In this document: one piece after another, positions 48,568 to 57,477 of the stretch
Layout of the letters: each line of letters begins with the position of its first letter
Position numbering within the stretch: position 1 is the first letter of the stretch
NCBI RefSeq assembly: GCF_902506415.1
Contig: NZ_LR733275.1
Coordinates: 3,877,856 to 3,941,855, forward strand
Length of the DNA stretch: 64,000 nt
Direction of reading: 5' to 3'
Origin: Massilia sp. 9I
GTDB taxonomy: Bacteria; Pseudomonadota; Gammaproteobacteria; Burkholderiales; Burkholderiaceae_D
The notes under the pieces: model-generated
The model's input: only the letters and a program-made list of their open reading frames with translations
Databases searched by the model: none
What the model was told of the DNA's origin: nothing
Made by a program: the position numbers and the translations under genes

Positions 48568-50718
48568 ATGAAGAAATTCACGCTGCGCCCTCCAGTCACC
48601 ATCGCCACCATTCTCAGCCTGGTCGTGCTGGCGGCGGCGCTGGCAGTACTGGCTGAGGGCATTCGCACCCAATCCGGCTCCTTCCGGTGGGTGGTTCACA
48701 CCCGCGAGGTGCTGGAAAACGTCCAGTCCACCATCGCCCACACGAGCGACGCGGAAGCGGCCCAGCGCGGCTTCCTGCTCACCGGCAGCCCGGGCTTCCT
48801 GGCGAACTACCAGCAAGCGCGCGATGCCGTGCTACCCCAGGTTGCGGAAGTCCGCGCCCTGACCCGGGATAACCCCCGGCAGCAGGCCGCGCTACGCGAT
48901 TTCGAGGATGCGCTGCGCGCGCGCTTCGACCTGCTCGAGCGCGTCGTGCAGGAAAAGCAGGCAGGGCGCCCGCCCACTCTCGCGACCCTGGAGTCGGGCC
49001 GGCAGCTCAAGGAACGTATTCTTGCGCTTGCGACGTCGATCCGCGCCGAGGAGCAGCACCTGCTGCGCGAGCGCCAGGCACGGGTTGAAGAAGGACGCCG
49101 CGAACTGATCGCCGCCTTTGCCACCACCGCCGGGACGGGGATCGCGCTTGTGGTCATGCTGTGGGTGCTGTCCTCGCGCGACGCGGCGCGCCTGCTGGCC
49201 CGGGCGCAGGCCTTGTCCGAATCGGAAGCCAATTACCGGTACACGATCGAACTCAACCCGCAGATACCCTGGCGCGCTTCGGCGGCCGGCGCCATCGAGA
49301 CATTCTCAGACCGCTGGGTATCGCTCACGGGACAGGCTCGCGAGGCCGTTCCGGGGTCCGGCTGGTCGAGCGCGGTGCTTCCCGACGACCGTCCGGCGAT
49401 GCTGCAGGCGTGGGCGCAGTCGGTCGCCAGCGGCGAGCCCTTCGATTTCGAGTTCCGCATTCATGCCGCCGGCGGCCAGGTGCGCTGGATGCGCTCGCGC
49501 GCCGCGCCGCGGCGTGACGCATCGGGCGCCATCGTTGCCTGGTATGGCCTGACCGAAGACATCCACGCACGCAAGGAATCGGAGCTGGCGCTGGGGCGCA
49601 GGCTGGCCCAGATCGAGACCATCTACCGCGCCGTCCCGGTCGGGCTCGGCCTGCTGGACCCGAACCTGCGCCTGGCCGAGCTGAACGACGCGCTGGCCGA
49701 ACTGGGGAGCCGGCCCAAGCGCGACATGGTCGGTATGGCGCTGACGAGCGCGCTGCCGGCGCCGCTGGGCGAACAGATTCGCGCAGTGCTGGAGCAGCTC
49801 GTACGCGACCGCCGCCAGGTCAGTGGCATCGAGTTCAGCAGCAACATGGACCGCGATTCCGTGCGGCAGCGCGACTGGCTCGCCAGCTTCTATCCGGTCC
49901 TCGACGGGGCAGGGCTGGAAGGCGTCGTCGTCGCCCTGCTGGAAGTCACGCAAATCAAGGCCGCCCAGCGCAAGCTAATCGAAGCCAACCAGTTGCTCGA
50001 GCAGCGGGTCGAGGAGCGGACCGCCCGGATCGCCGAGGCGAATGCCGAGCTGCGCGCCTTTGCCCACACGGTGGCGCACGACCTGCGCGCGCCGCTGCGC
50101 AACGTCGAGGGCTTCTCCACCGCCCTGCTCGAGGACGAAGGCGAACGCATGTCGGCGGACGGCAGGATGTTCGCCGAGCGCATCGTGGCGGCCGTGGTGC
50201 GCATGGACCGGTTGATCACGGACCTGCTGGCCTACAGCCGCCTGTCGCGCGCCGAGCTGCGCCTCGAACGGGTCGACCTCGGCACCGTCGTCAGGACCGT
50301 CCTGCGCGACCTCGAGGCCCAGATTGCAGAAAGCGGGGCCCGCTTCGACCTCGCCTGGCCCTTGCCGGCGGTGCAGGGCAATGCGACCATCCTGGTGCAG
50401 ATCGTCGCCAACCTCCTGACGAACGCCATCAAGTTCGTGGACCAGGGCGTGACGCCGCGCATCGCGATCTCCGGATCGCGCGATGGCCGGACAGTGCGCC
50501 TCCTGATCAGCGATAATGGCATCGGCATCGCGCCCGAACACCGCGAACACGTGTTCGGGGTGTTCGAGCGCCTCCACGGCCACGAGCGCTACCCGGGCAC
50601 CGGCATCGGCCTGGCGATCGTGAAGAAAGGCCTCGAGCGCATGGACGGGACCGTGCGGATCCGCAACCGCGAGGGCGGCGGCACCACCTTCGAGCTGGCC
50701 ATGCAGGCTGCCGACTGA
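48568..50718 (+). CDS. Sensor histidine kinase with CHASE3 and PAS domains
   Basis: 716 residues. A first membrane helix (residues ~8-28), a CHASE3-like periplasmic four-helix region (HTREVLENVQSTIAHTSDAE, then AQRGFLLTG), a second helix near 195-215, two PAS domains, a coiled coil, HisKA with H504 (VAHDLRAPLRNVEGF) and HATPase (GNGIGIAP-type IGIAPEHREH, GTGIGLAIVKKGLE). The ATG preceding MKKFTLRPP is chosen; no good RBS is seen and ATGs 18 and 36 bases upstream remain possible. It heads a four-gene signalling operon. Confidence 0.9.
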   Translation: MKKFTLRPPVTIATILSLVVLAAALAVLAEGIRTQSGSFRWVVHTREVLENVQSTIAHTSDAEAAQRGFLLTGSPGFLANYQQARDAVLPQVAEVRALTRDNPRQQAALRDFEDALRARFDLLERVVQEKQAGRPPTLATLESGRQLKERILALATSIRAEEQHLLRERQARVEEGRRELIAAFATTAGTGIALVVMLWVLSSRDAARLLARAQALSESEANYRYTIELNPQIPWRASAAGAIETFSDRWVSLTGQAREAVPGSGWSSAVLPDDRPAMLQAWAQSVASGEPFDFEFRIHAAGGQVRWMRSRAAPRRDASGAIVAWYGLTEDIHARKESELALGRRLAQIETIYRAVPVGLGLLDPNLRLAELNDALAELGSRPKRDMVGMALTSALPAPLGEQIRAVLEQLVRDRRQVSGIEFSSNMDRDSVRQRDWLASFYPVLDGAGLEGVVVALLEVTQIKAAQRKLIEANQLLEQRVEERTARIAEANAELRAFAHTVAHDLRAPLRNVEGFSTALLEDEGERMSADGRMFAERIVAAVVRMDRLITDLLAYSRLSRAELRLERVDLGTVVRTVLRDLEAQIAESGARFDLAWPLPAVQGNATILVQIVANLLTNAIKFVDQGVTPRIAISGSRDGRTVRLLISDNGIGIAPEHREHVFGVFERLHGHERYPGTGIGLAIVKKGLERMDGTVRIRNREGGGTTFELAMQAAD

Positions 50719-50734
50719 GACAAAGGACAAAGCG

Positions 50735-51223
50735 ATGGAAAGCATGAGCGACGAGGACGACGCAGCCGGACTGCCGGTGATCCTGCTGGTGGAGGACAAT
50801 CCGGACGACGTGCTGCTGGTGCGGCGCGCGGTCAAGAAGGCCGCCCTGCCGGTGTCCCTGCAGGTCGTGGCGGACGGCGACGAGGCCGTGGCCTACCTGG
50901 ACGGCGGCGCGCAGTACGGCGACCGCGAGCGCCATCCGCTGCCGGACCTGGTGCTGCTCGACCTGAAGCTGCCCAAGCGCTCCGGCCTCGAGGTCCTGCG
51001 CTGGGCGCGCAGCCAGCGCGGCCTGGATGCGACGCCCGTGGTCGTGCTGACCTCTTCAGGCGAGGACGAGGACATCCAGAAGGCCTATACTCTGGGCGCC
51101 AACTCCTACCTGCAAAAGCCGGTGGCCTTCAACGGCCTGGTCCAGCTCCTCAGCGTGCTCGACCTGTACTGGTTCAGGAACAATCTGACCGCGCCGCCCG
51201 CTGCGGCAGGCGCATCTTACTGA
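50735..51223 (+). CDS. Single-domain response regulator (Rcp1-like)
   Basis: 162 residues, only a receiver domain. Acidic pocket DNPDD near the N-terminus, phosphoacceptor D76 (LVLLDLKLPKRSG), T/S in VVLTSSGED and K in LQKPVAF. It lacks an output domain and belongs to the Rcp1 type that pairs with phytochrome-like kinases. Set 16 bases after the kinase, it probably shuttles phosphate among the operon's kinases. Confidence 0.93.
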   Translation: MESMSDEDDAAGLPVILLVEDNPDDVLLVRRAVKKAALPVSLQVVADGDEAVAYLDGGAQYGDRERHPLPDLVLLDLKLPKRSGLEVLRWARSQRGLDATPVVVLTSSGEDEDIQKAYTLGANSYLQKPVAFNGLVQLLSVLDLYWFRNNLTAPPAAAGASY

Positions 51224-51233
51224 TACGCGAACG

Positions 51234-52721
51234 ATGACATTGGACATACTGCTGCTCGACGATAACCCGGATGACCGTGCGCTGGCGCGGCGCGAGCTCG
51301 AGCGCAACCTGCCCGACTGCGTGATCGAGGAAGTGGGCGACCGTGCCGGCTGGGAGCGGGTGCTCCAGGCCGGGCTGCGGGTCGACATCGTGATCACCGA
51401 TTTCCAGATGCGCTGGATCACGGGACTGGACATCCTCAAGCAGGTCAAGGGCTTCGACCCGCAACTGCCGGTCATCATGTTCACCGCCACCGGCACCCAG
51501 GAGATCGCCGTCGAGGCAATGAAACTGGGCCTGGACGACTATGTCATCAAGAGCCCGCGCCACTACGCGCGCCTGCCGGTGGCCGTGCACACCTGCCTCA
51601 GCCGCAACGAAATCCGGGCCCGTGCCATCCGGTCCGAGACCCGCCTGGCTGCCTTGCTCGAGAATATCCAGCTCGGTGTGTTCCGCATGTCGCTCGAGGG
51701 CAGGCTGGAAGAAGCCAACCGTGCTTTCTGGACCATGCTGGGCGGCGATCCCAGTGCCCCGGAATCGCTGCGCCATCCGCTGCTGGACCAGGTGACGAGC
51801 CGCCTGCCGCAGCTGCAGGCGGTATCCGACAGCGCCGAGCTGCAGGCCGAACTCGGCGCCACCGACGAAGCCGGGCGCTTCTACGTCGTCAAGCTGGTGC
51901 GCGTGAAGGTCAACGGCCATGACGCCATCGACGGCATCGTGGAAGACGCGACGTCGCTGCGCCGCGCCGGCGCCGAGATCCATCGCCTGAACGCCGAGCT
52001 CGAACAGCGCATCATGGAGCGCACCCGCCAGCTGCAGGAGGCCAACGAGGCGCTCGAGACCTTCGGGTTCTCGGTCTCGCACGACCTGCGCGAGCCGCTG
52101 CGCACCATCCAGGGCTACGCAGCCGCGTTGAGCCAGGACCTGGTGGCGCGCGACTTCAGCAATTTCGAGCAATACGTCGACCGCATCAATGCCATTGCCC
52201 GCCGCATCGACCTGATGGTCTCGGACCTGCTCGAATTTGCGCGCCTGTCGCGTGATGAAATCAGGTCCGACAGCCTGTCCTTGCGCGAGGTGGTGCAGGA
52301 TGCGCAGTCGGTCCTGCAAAACGAGCCGGCTTATCGCGCGGCCGACATCCAGATCGACGTGCCCGAGGATTTGATGGTGAAGGCACACCGGCCGGTGCTG
52401 GTGCAGGCACTGGCGAACCTGCTCGGCAATGCCGTCAAGTTCGTAAGGCCGGAAACGCATGCTGCAGTACTGGTCGTAGCGCAGGCCCATGGCCGTCAGG
52501 TCCGGCTCGAAGTGCAGGACAACGGCATCGGCATGGCGGACGAGGCGCGCGAGCGCGTGTTCGACGTGTTCGAGCGCCTCCATGGCGAAGAAGAATATCC
52601 GGGTACCGGTATCGGGCTGGCGATCGTCAAGAAGGGCGTCGAGCGCATGCAGGGCAGCGTCGGCGTGGAGTCGGCGCCGGGCATCGGATCGACTTTCTGG
52701 ATCGAGTTGCCCGGTGCCTGA
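51234..52721 (+). CDS. Receiver-PAS-histidine kinase hybrid
   Basis: 495 residues, no membrane helix. It has an N-terminal receiver with D56 (VITDFQMRWITGLDIL), a short PAS-like region (~150-240), a coiled coil and HisKA with H283 (VSHDLREPLRTIQGY), and HATPase ending GTGIGLAIVKKGVERM. Receiver-first kinases receive phosphate from another protein. The receiver is strikingly similar to that of the next gene (PVIMFTxxGxxExAVxAMK, GLDDYxxKxPxHY). Ten bases after the response regulator. Confidence 0.92.
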   Translation: MTLDILLLDDNPDDRALARRELERNLPDCVIEEVGDRAGWERVLQAGLRVDIVITDFQMRWITGLDILKQVKGFDPQLPVIMFTATGTQEIAVEAMKLGLDDYVIKSPRHYARLPVAVHTCLSRNEIRARAIRSETRLAALLENIQLGVFRMSLEGRLEEANRAFWTMLGGDPSAPESLRHPLLDQVTSRLPQLQAVSDSAELQAELGATDEAGRFYVVKLVRVKVNGHDAIDGIVEDATSLRRAGAEIHRLNAELEQRIMERTRQLQEANEALETFGFSVSHDLREPLRTIQGYAAALSQDLVARDFSNFEQYVDRINAIARRIDLMVSDLLEFARLSRDEIRSDSLSLREVVQDAQSVLQNEPAYRAADIQIDVPEDLMVKAHRPVLVQALANLLGNAVKFVRPETHAAVLVVAQAHGRQVRLEVQDNGIGMADEARERVFDVFERLHGEEEYPGTGIGLAIVKKGVERMQGSVGVESAPGIGSTFWIELPGA

Positions 52722-55044
52722 ATCCATCTCCCCTTCCAACCCCTTGCGCGTCCTGCTCATCGACGACAACCCCGATGACCGCGCCCTGGTCGAGCGCGAG
52801 CTCAGGCTGCGCATCGAGGCCGTCGAGGTGCGCCACATCAGCGACGCCGCCGGCCTGAGCGAAGCGCTGGAGGCGGGCGGCTTCGACGTCGCGGTGACCG
52901 ATTACCGCCTGCGCTGGACGATCGGCACCGAGGTGCTACGCGAGATCAAGGGCCGCTACCCCTCGGCGCCGGTCATCATGTTCACCGGCAGCGGCAACGA
53001 GGAAGTGGCGGTCGATGCCATGAAAGAGGGGTTGGACGACTACATCACCAAGACGCCCAAGCATTATCCGCGCGTGCCCTTCGCCGTGCTGGCCTGCTTC
53101 GAGCGGGTGAACAACCGCGCCAGGCTGCAGGCATCGGTCGCCCGCGAATCGCTGGCGAAGGCGCGGCTCGAAGTCGCACTGCAGTCGGCCGGCATGGCCA
53201 CCTGGCAGGTGGATCTCGCCAGTGGGCAGCTGTCCTGCTCCGACGACGCCGGTCCGATGTTCGGCCATCCGCCCGGTTTCGTGCATGCCGCCCCAGCCGA
53301 GGCGCTGGCCCAGGTGCACCCCGAGGACCTGGCCGGCTTGCAGGCCTTGTGGCGCACGGTGCTGGACGGGACCAGCCGCGTGACCGCCGAGTTCAGGGTG
53401 CTCGGCGCGGACGGCGAGCTGCGCTGGATCGCAGGCAGCGCCAAGCTGCTGCAGCACGATGGCAGCCGGGCGGCGCTGGTCATCGGCACCCTGCGCGACG
53501 TGACGGCCGAGCTCATGGCCAAGGAGGCGCAGCGCAAGCAGCAGGAAGAGCTGCAGACCATCCTCGACGTGCTGCCGGTCGGCATCGCCATCAGCCGCGA
53601 TCCGGAGGCGCGGCACATCGAGATCACGCCGGCGTTCTCCGCGCTGCTCGGCATCGACCACGGCGCCGGCTACGACCGGGTCGGCACGCAGGAACGGCCT
53701 TATCGCTACCTGCGCGCCGGCCAAGCCATCGAACCGGAGGACTGGCCCATGCGGGTGGCGGCGCGGCGTGGGGAGGCGGTGCGCGGCGACGAGCTCGATG
53801 TGCAGTTCAACGACGGCCGCACGCTCACCATCCTGGTCAATGCGGCGCCCCTTTTCGACGCGCAGGCGCGGGTCCGCGGGGTGGTCGCGGCGATCGTGGA
53901 CATCAGCGCGCTCAAGGGCGTGCAGCATGAACTGGAAAAGGCGAACCGGCAGAAGACCGAGTTCCTGTCGGTGCTGGCGCATGAACTGCGCAACCCGATG
54001 GCGGCCATCGGCTATTCGGTCGAGATGTTGCGCCAGGTCGGCTCGCCCGCGGCCATCGGCAGGGCGCGCGACGTGATCGCGCGCCAGACCCGCCACATGG
54101 GCCGCCTGCTCGACGACCTGCTCGACCTGAGCCGCATCACGCTCAACCGCATCGAGCTCGACAGGCGCCCGGTCGACCTGCGGCGCACCATCGAGCTGGC
54201 CTACGAAAGCACGCGCGCGCTGATCGAGTCGCTCGGACACGATATCCGCTTCGACCTGCCGGCCTTGCCGGTGATCGTGGAGGGCGACGAGGTGCGCCTG
54301 ACCCAGATCGTCAGCAACCTGCTGAACAACGCGGCCAAGTTCACCCCGGGGCCGGGCGCGATCGCGGTGCGCGCCGCCATCGAGGGGGAATGGGCGGTCG
54401 TCACGATCGCCGACAACGGCGCCGGGATCGCGCAAGACCAGCTCGAATCGGTGTTCGAGATGTTCTCCCAGGGGCAGTCGAAGGTCAGCGGCGGACCGGA
54501 AGGCCTGGGCATCGGCCTGGCGGTCGTGCGCAAGCTGGTCGAGCTGCATGGCGGAAGGGTAGAGGCGCTCAGCGAAGGCGCCGAGCGCGGCACGACGATC
54601 CGGATGGAGCTGCCGTGCATGGCCGCCGGCGCCATGGCGGAACAGGACGACGCGCGCCTGGTCCCCGCCTCCGGCGCACAGGCGCGGCTGCTCGTCGCCG
54701 ACGACAACATCGATGCGGCGGACCTGCTGGCCGACGTGCTGCGCATGGAGGGGTACGCGGTCCAGGTGGCCTATGACGGCCGCGAGGCCATCCGGATGGC
54801 GGACCAGTGGCGGCCCGACGCGCTGGTGCTGGACATCGGCATGCCGCACGCCAATGGGCTCGAGGTGGCGCGCTGGGTGCGGGCGCAGGAGTGGGGCAGG
54901 AAGGCTGCGCTGATCGCCGTCACGGGATGGGGACAGCAGCACGACCGCAGCGCTACCGTCGAGGCGGGATTCGACGAGCACCTCGTCAAGCCGGTCAGCC
55001 CGCAGGAGATCGTCGGCGCCCTCGGCCGGCACATGGGCAGCTAG
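52714..55044 (+). CDS. Receiver-PAS-PAS-histidine kinase-receiver hybrid
   Basis: 776 residues from a GTG (52714) that overlaps the upstream stop. Domains are N-terminal receiver with D63 (VTDYRLRWTIGTEVL), two PAS domains, HisKA with H423 (VLAHELRNPMAAIGY), HATPase (GLGIGLAVVRKLVELHGG) and a C-terminal receiver with D707 (LDIGMPHANGLE) and K in HLVKPVS. It is cytosolic and can both accept and pass on phosphate. It ends the four-gene operon. No Hpt domain or DNA-binding output is encoded next to it. Confidence 0.92.
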   Translation: MPESISPSNPLRVLLIDDNPDDRALVERELRLRIEAVEVRHISDAAGLSEALEAGGFDVAVTDYRLRWTIGTEVLREIKGRYPSAPVIMFTGSGNEEVAVDAMKEGLDDYITKTPKHYPRVPFAVLACFERVNNRARLQASVARESLAKARLEVALQSAGMATWQVDLASGQLSCSDDAGPMFGHPPGFVHAAPAEALAQVHPEDLAGLQALWRTVLDGTSRVTAEFRVLGADGELRWIAGSAKLLQHDGSRAALVIGTLRDVTAELMAKEAQRKQQEELQTILDVLPVGIAISRDPEARHIEITPAFSALLGIDHGAGYDRVGTQERPYRYLRAGQAIEPEDWPMRVAARRGEAVRGDELDVQFNDGRTLTILVNAAPLFDAQARVRGVVAAIVDISALKGVQHELEKANRQKTEFLSVLAHELRNPMAAIGYSVEMLRQVGSPAAIGRARDVIARQTRHMGRLLDDLLDLSRITLNRIELDRRPVDLRRTIELAYESTRALIESLGHDIRFDLPALPVIVEGDEVRLTQIVSNLLNNAAKFTPGPGAIAVRAAIEGEWAVVTIADNGAGIAQDQLESVFEMFSQGQSKVSGGPEGLGIGLAVVRKLVELHGGRVEALSEGAERGTTIRMELPCMAAGAMAEQDDARLVPASGAQARLLVADDNIDAADLLADVLRMEGYAVQVAYDGREAIRMADQWRPDALVLDIGMPHANGLEVARWVRAQEWGRKAALIAVTGWGQQHDRSATVEAGFDEHLVKPVSPQEIVGALGRHMGS

Positions 55045-55056
55045 TCGCGCGCTCGA

Positions 55057-55485
55057 TCAGTCGTCGATCACGTCCAGGCCTTGCTCGCGCAGCCGCGCCA
55101 GGCCATCGCGCATGGCCTGCAGCTGTTCGGGCGGGTGTCCGACCCAGTCCTTCACTTCGCCCACGACTCGCAGCGGCTCGCGCGAGCGGTAGGATTTGGT
55201 CGGATTGCCCGGGAACTTCTTGTCGGTCAGGTTGGGATCGTCGAAGATCGGACCGAGCGGCTCCACGATATAGATCCTGCCGGGGCCATCGCCGGTGGCC
55301 AGTTCCGCACCCCAGGTCGCTGCTTCGAGCGTCGCGCTCATGTAGACGTGGTTCGCCTTCCTGCGTTCGCCGAAGTTCGAGGTGTAGCCGGGAATGATGA
55401 GATCTCCCGGCTTCAGGTCGGCCCGCGTGCCGTGGTAGAGCGGCGCCGAACTGGCGTCGATGGGAAGGGGTGTCTTGTCGGTCAT
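55057..55485 (-). CDS. arr: NAD(+)-rifampin ADP-ribosyltransferase
   Basis: 142 residues, the usual Arr length. It ADP-ribosylates the C23 hydroxyl of rifamycins and so inactivates them. The known catalytic triad H-Y-D corresponds to H18 (LYHGTRADL), Y48 (HVYMSATLEAATWGAEL) and D83 (PIFDDPNLTDKKFPGNPTKS). AGGA precedes the ATG. It lies downstream of the LytS/LytT-like pair on the same strand (79-base gap) and is convergent with the hybrid kinase. Base composition matches the neighbours, so there is no sign of recent transfer. Confidence 0.95.
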   Translation of the reverse strand: MTDKTPLPIDASSAPLYHGTRADLKPGDLIIPGYTSNFGERRKANHVYMSATLEAATWGAELATGDGPGRIYIVEPLGPIFDDPNLTDKKFPGNPTKSYRSREPLRVVGEVKDWVGHPPEQLQAMRDGLARLREQGLDVIDD

Positions 55486-55564
55486 GGTGTCCTGTTCTTC
55501 CAAGATTGTGCTGATCGTTTCAGCTGTTCGTCGTACTCGACGAACAGCCATCACCGGTGCCTGC

Positions 55565-56305
55565 CTAGATCGCCATGTCACGCAATACTTTCGACGCATC
55601 CCGGTTCGCGCCCAGCACGGTCCCGTCGCGCATGTGGATCTGCAGCTGCGACTGGTCGTCCGCGCGCATCGATTCCACGAAGTCCAGGTTGACCAGGGCC
55701 GAGCGGTGGATGCGCACGAAGCGCGCCGGATCCAACTGGGCCTCGAGGTCCGAGATGCCGATCCGGACCAGGAAGTTCTGCCCGCGCGCGACGATCACCG
55801 TGTACTTCGAGTCGGCCTTCATGTACTCGATCTCGCTGGTGGCGAGCGGGAAGATGCGGCCGCGGTCGCGCACCAGGATGCGCTCCAGCCGCGCCGGTGC
55901 GCTGCTGGCCTGGCTAAGTACGCCGTCGAGCGACTCGCGGCCATGCACCGGCCCCTCCAGCAGGCGCGCCACGGCGGCCGCGAAGCGCGCCTGCGTGAAG
56001 GGTTTCAGCAGATAGTCCACGGCGTTCAGTTCGAAGGCGGTCACGGCGTACTGGTCGTAGGCCGTGGTGAACACGATGTGCGGCAGGTAGTCGAGCCGGC
56101 GCAGCACTTCCAGGCCGGTCATCTCGGGCATCTGAATGTCCATGAACACCACGTCGGGCCGCAGGCGTTCGATCTGGGCCAGGGCGCTGGCGCCGTCCGC
56201 CGCTTCGCCCACTAGGCGCAGCGCCGGATGGGCATAGATGGCGTCGCGCAGCACGTCGCGCGCCAGCGGTTCGTCTTCCGCGAAGAAGGCGGTCTTCATG
56301 TTCAT
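55565..56305 (-). CDS. LytTR-type response regulator
   Basis: 246 residues. Receiver with D56 (VVFMDIQMPEMTG), T in VFTTAYDQYAV and K in LLKPFTQARF, followed by a LytTR DNA-binding domain (EIEYMKADSKYTVIV, FVRIHRSALVNLDFVE). It is the AlgR/LytR/LytT type. Its ATG overlaps the end of the sensor gene (ATGA), so the two are coupled and form a pair. Confidence 0.95.
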   Translation of the reverse strand: MNMKTAFFAEDEPLARDVLRDAIYAHPALRLVGEAADGASALAQIERLRPDVVFMDIQMPEMTGLEVLRRLDYLPHIVFTTAYDQYAVTAFELNAVDYLLKPFTQARFAAAVARLLEGPVHGRESLDGVLSQASSAPARLERILVRDRGRIFPLATSEIEYMKADSKYTVIVARGQNFLVRIGISDLEAQLDPARFVRIHRSALVNLDFVESMRADDQSQLQIHMRDGTVLGANRDASKVLRDMAI

Positions 56306-57381
56306 GCGGTGGTTTCCTCACGGGCTGCCGGAATGGTGACCGACACGCTGAAGCCGGCGCCCGGCGCGCTCTGCACGCGGATGGCCGCGCGGCTGCCGTA
56401 GTCCAGCTGCAGGCGCCGTTCGATGGTGCGCAGGCCAAGGCCAGGCGCACTGGCGATCGCCGCCGGATCGGCGCCGGGGCCGGTGTCGCGTACGGTCATG
56501 GACAGCGCGCCGGTCGCGGCGTCGCGGCGGGTGCGGATCTGCAGGATGCCGGGCCGGGTGTGCGGGTTGAAGGCGTGCTTGATGCTGTTCTCGACCAGCG
56601 GCTGCAGCGACAGCGCCGGCAGCGCATGGTCGCCGGCGTCTTCGTCGAGGTCCCACTCGACGTGCAGACGCTCGCCCAGGCGCAGCTGCTCCAGCTCCAG
56701 GTAGTCGCGCACGAAATCGAGTTCGGCGTCGAGCGTCACGCGGTCGCTGCCGCCGCGCTCCGTATCGAGCACGTAGCGCAGCATGTCCGAGAACTGGAAC
56801 AGCGCGGTTTCGGCGGCGGCCGGGTTGCGCTGGGTGAGGGCGATGATCGAGTGCAGGGTGTTGAACAGGAAGTGCGGATTGAGCTTGTTGCGCAGGGCGC
56901 TCAGCTCCGAGGCGATCACCAGGTTCTGCGCTTCCTTCATGGCCAGCGCCTGGCGGTGCGCGGCCTGGCTCGCGCGCACCAGGTGGAACACGCCCACGCC
57001 GAGCAGGTAGGTCATGACGTGGTAGAGCAGCGGCCAGACGTACCAGCTGACCGGCTTGCCGCTGCTGAACATCACCCAGAACGGCACCTGCGACACCAGC
57101 GCGAAGCCGAAGGCGGTGGCGCAGTGGATGCCGATGATGGCGTAGACGCGGTAGCCGCGCCGTTCCAGCAGGCCGGTCAGGGGCCAGGCCAGCGCCAGCA
57201 GGACGGCGGATGGGACCAGGCTGGTAAAGGTCAGCAGCCAGCGCGGCCCGTCGAAGCGGCCGTCGGCCACCCGGTCCAGCTGGTCGGCAAAGGAGAGGAA
57301 GACCCCATAGGTCACCCAGATGGCAATGTAGACCCGCCACATCAGGCTGAGCCGGGTCGGTGTGGATGCTGTCGTCGTCAT
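56302..57381 (-). CDS. LytS-type membrane sensor histidine kinase
   Basis: 359 residues. Four membrane helices in the first ~140 residues, then the His_kinase (PF06580) signature with H170 (NKLNPHFLFNTLHSI) and a degenerate HATPase (ALSLQPLVENSIKHAF, GLGLRTIERRLQLDYG). It phosphorylates the LytTR regulator encoded directly downstream. The ATG at MTTTASTPT is chosen; an in-frame ATG 42 bases upstream exists. Confidence 0.94.
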   Translation of the reverse strand: MTTTASTPTRLSLMWRVYIAIWVTYGVFLSFADQLDRVADGRFDGPRWLLTFTSLVPSAVLLALAWPLTGLLERRGYRVYAIIGIHCATAFGFALVSQVPFWVMFSSGKPVSWYVWPLLYHVMTYLLGVGVFHLVRASQAAHRQALAMKEAQNLVIASELSALRNKLNPHFLFNTLHSIIALTQRNPAAAETALFQFSDMLRYVLDTERGGSDRVTLDAELDFVRDYLELEQLRLGERLHVEWDLDEDAGDHALPALSLQPLVENSIKHAFNPHTRPGILQIRTRRDAATGALSMTVRDTGPGADPAAIASAPGLGLRTIERRLQLDYGSRAAIRVQSAPGAGFSVSVTIPAAREETTA

Positions 57382-57477
57382 GTCCCGAGTATCTCCCGCC
57401 AGGGGGCCGGGTGGCGGCGCCATGTCACGAATTGCGGGATCCGGGATCCGAAATGCGGGAACGCGGCGCCGGCCCGG

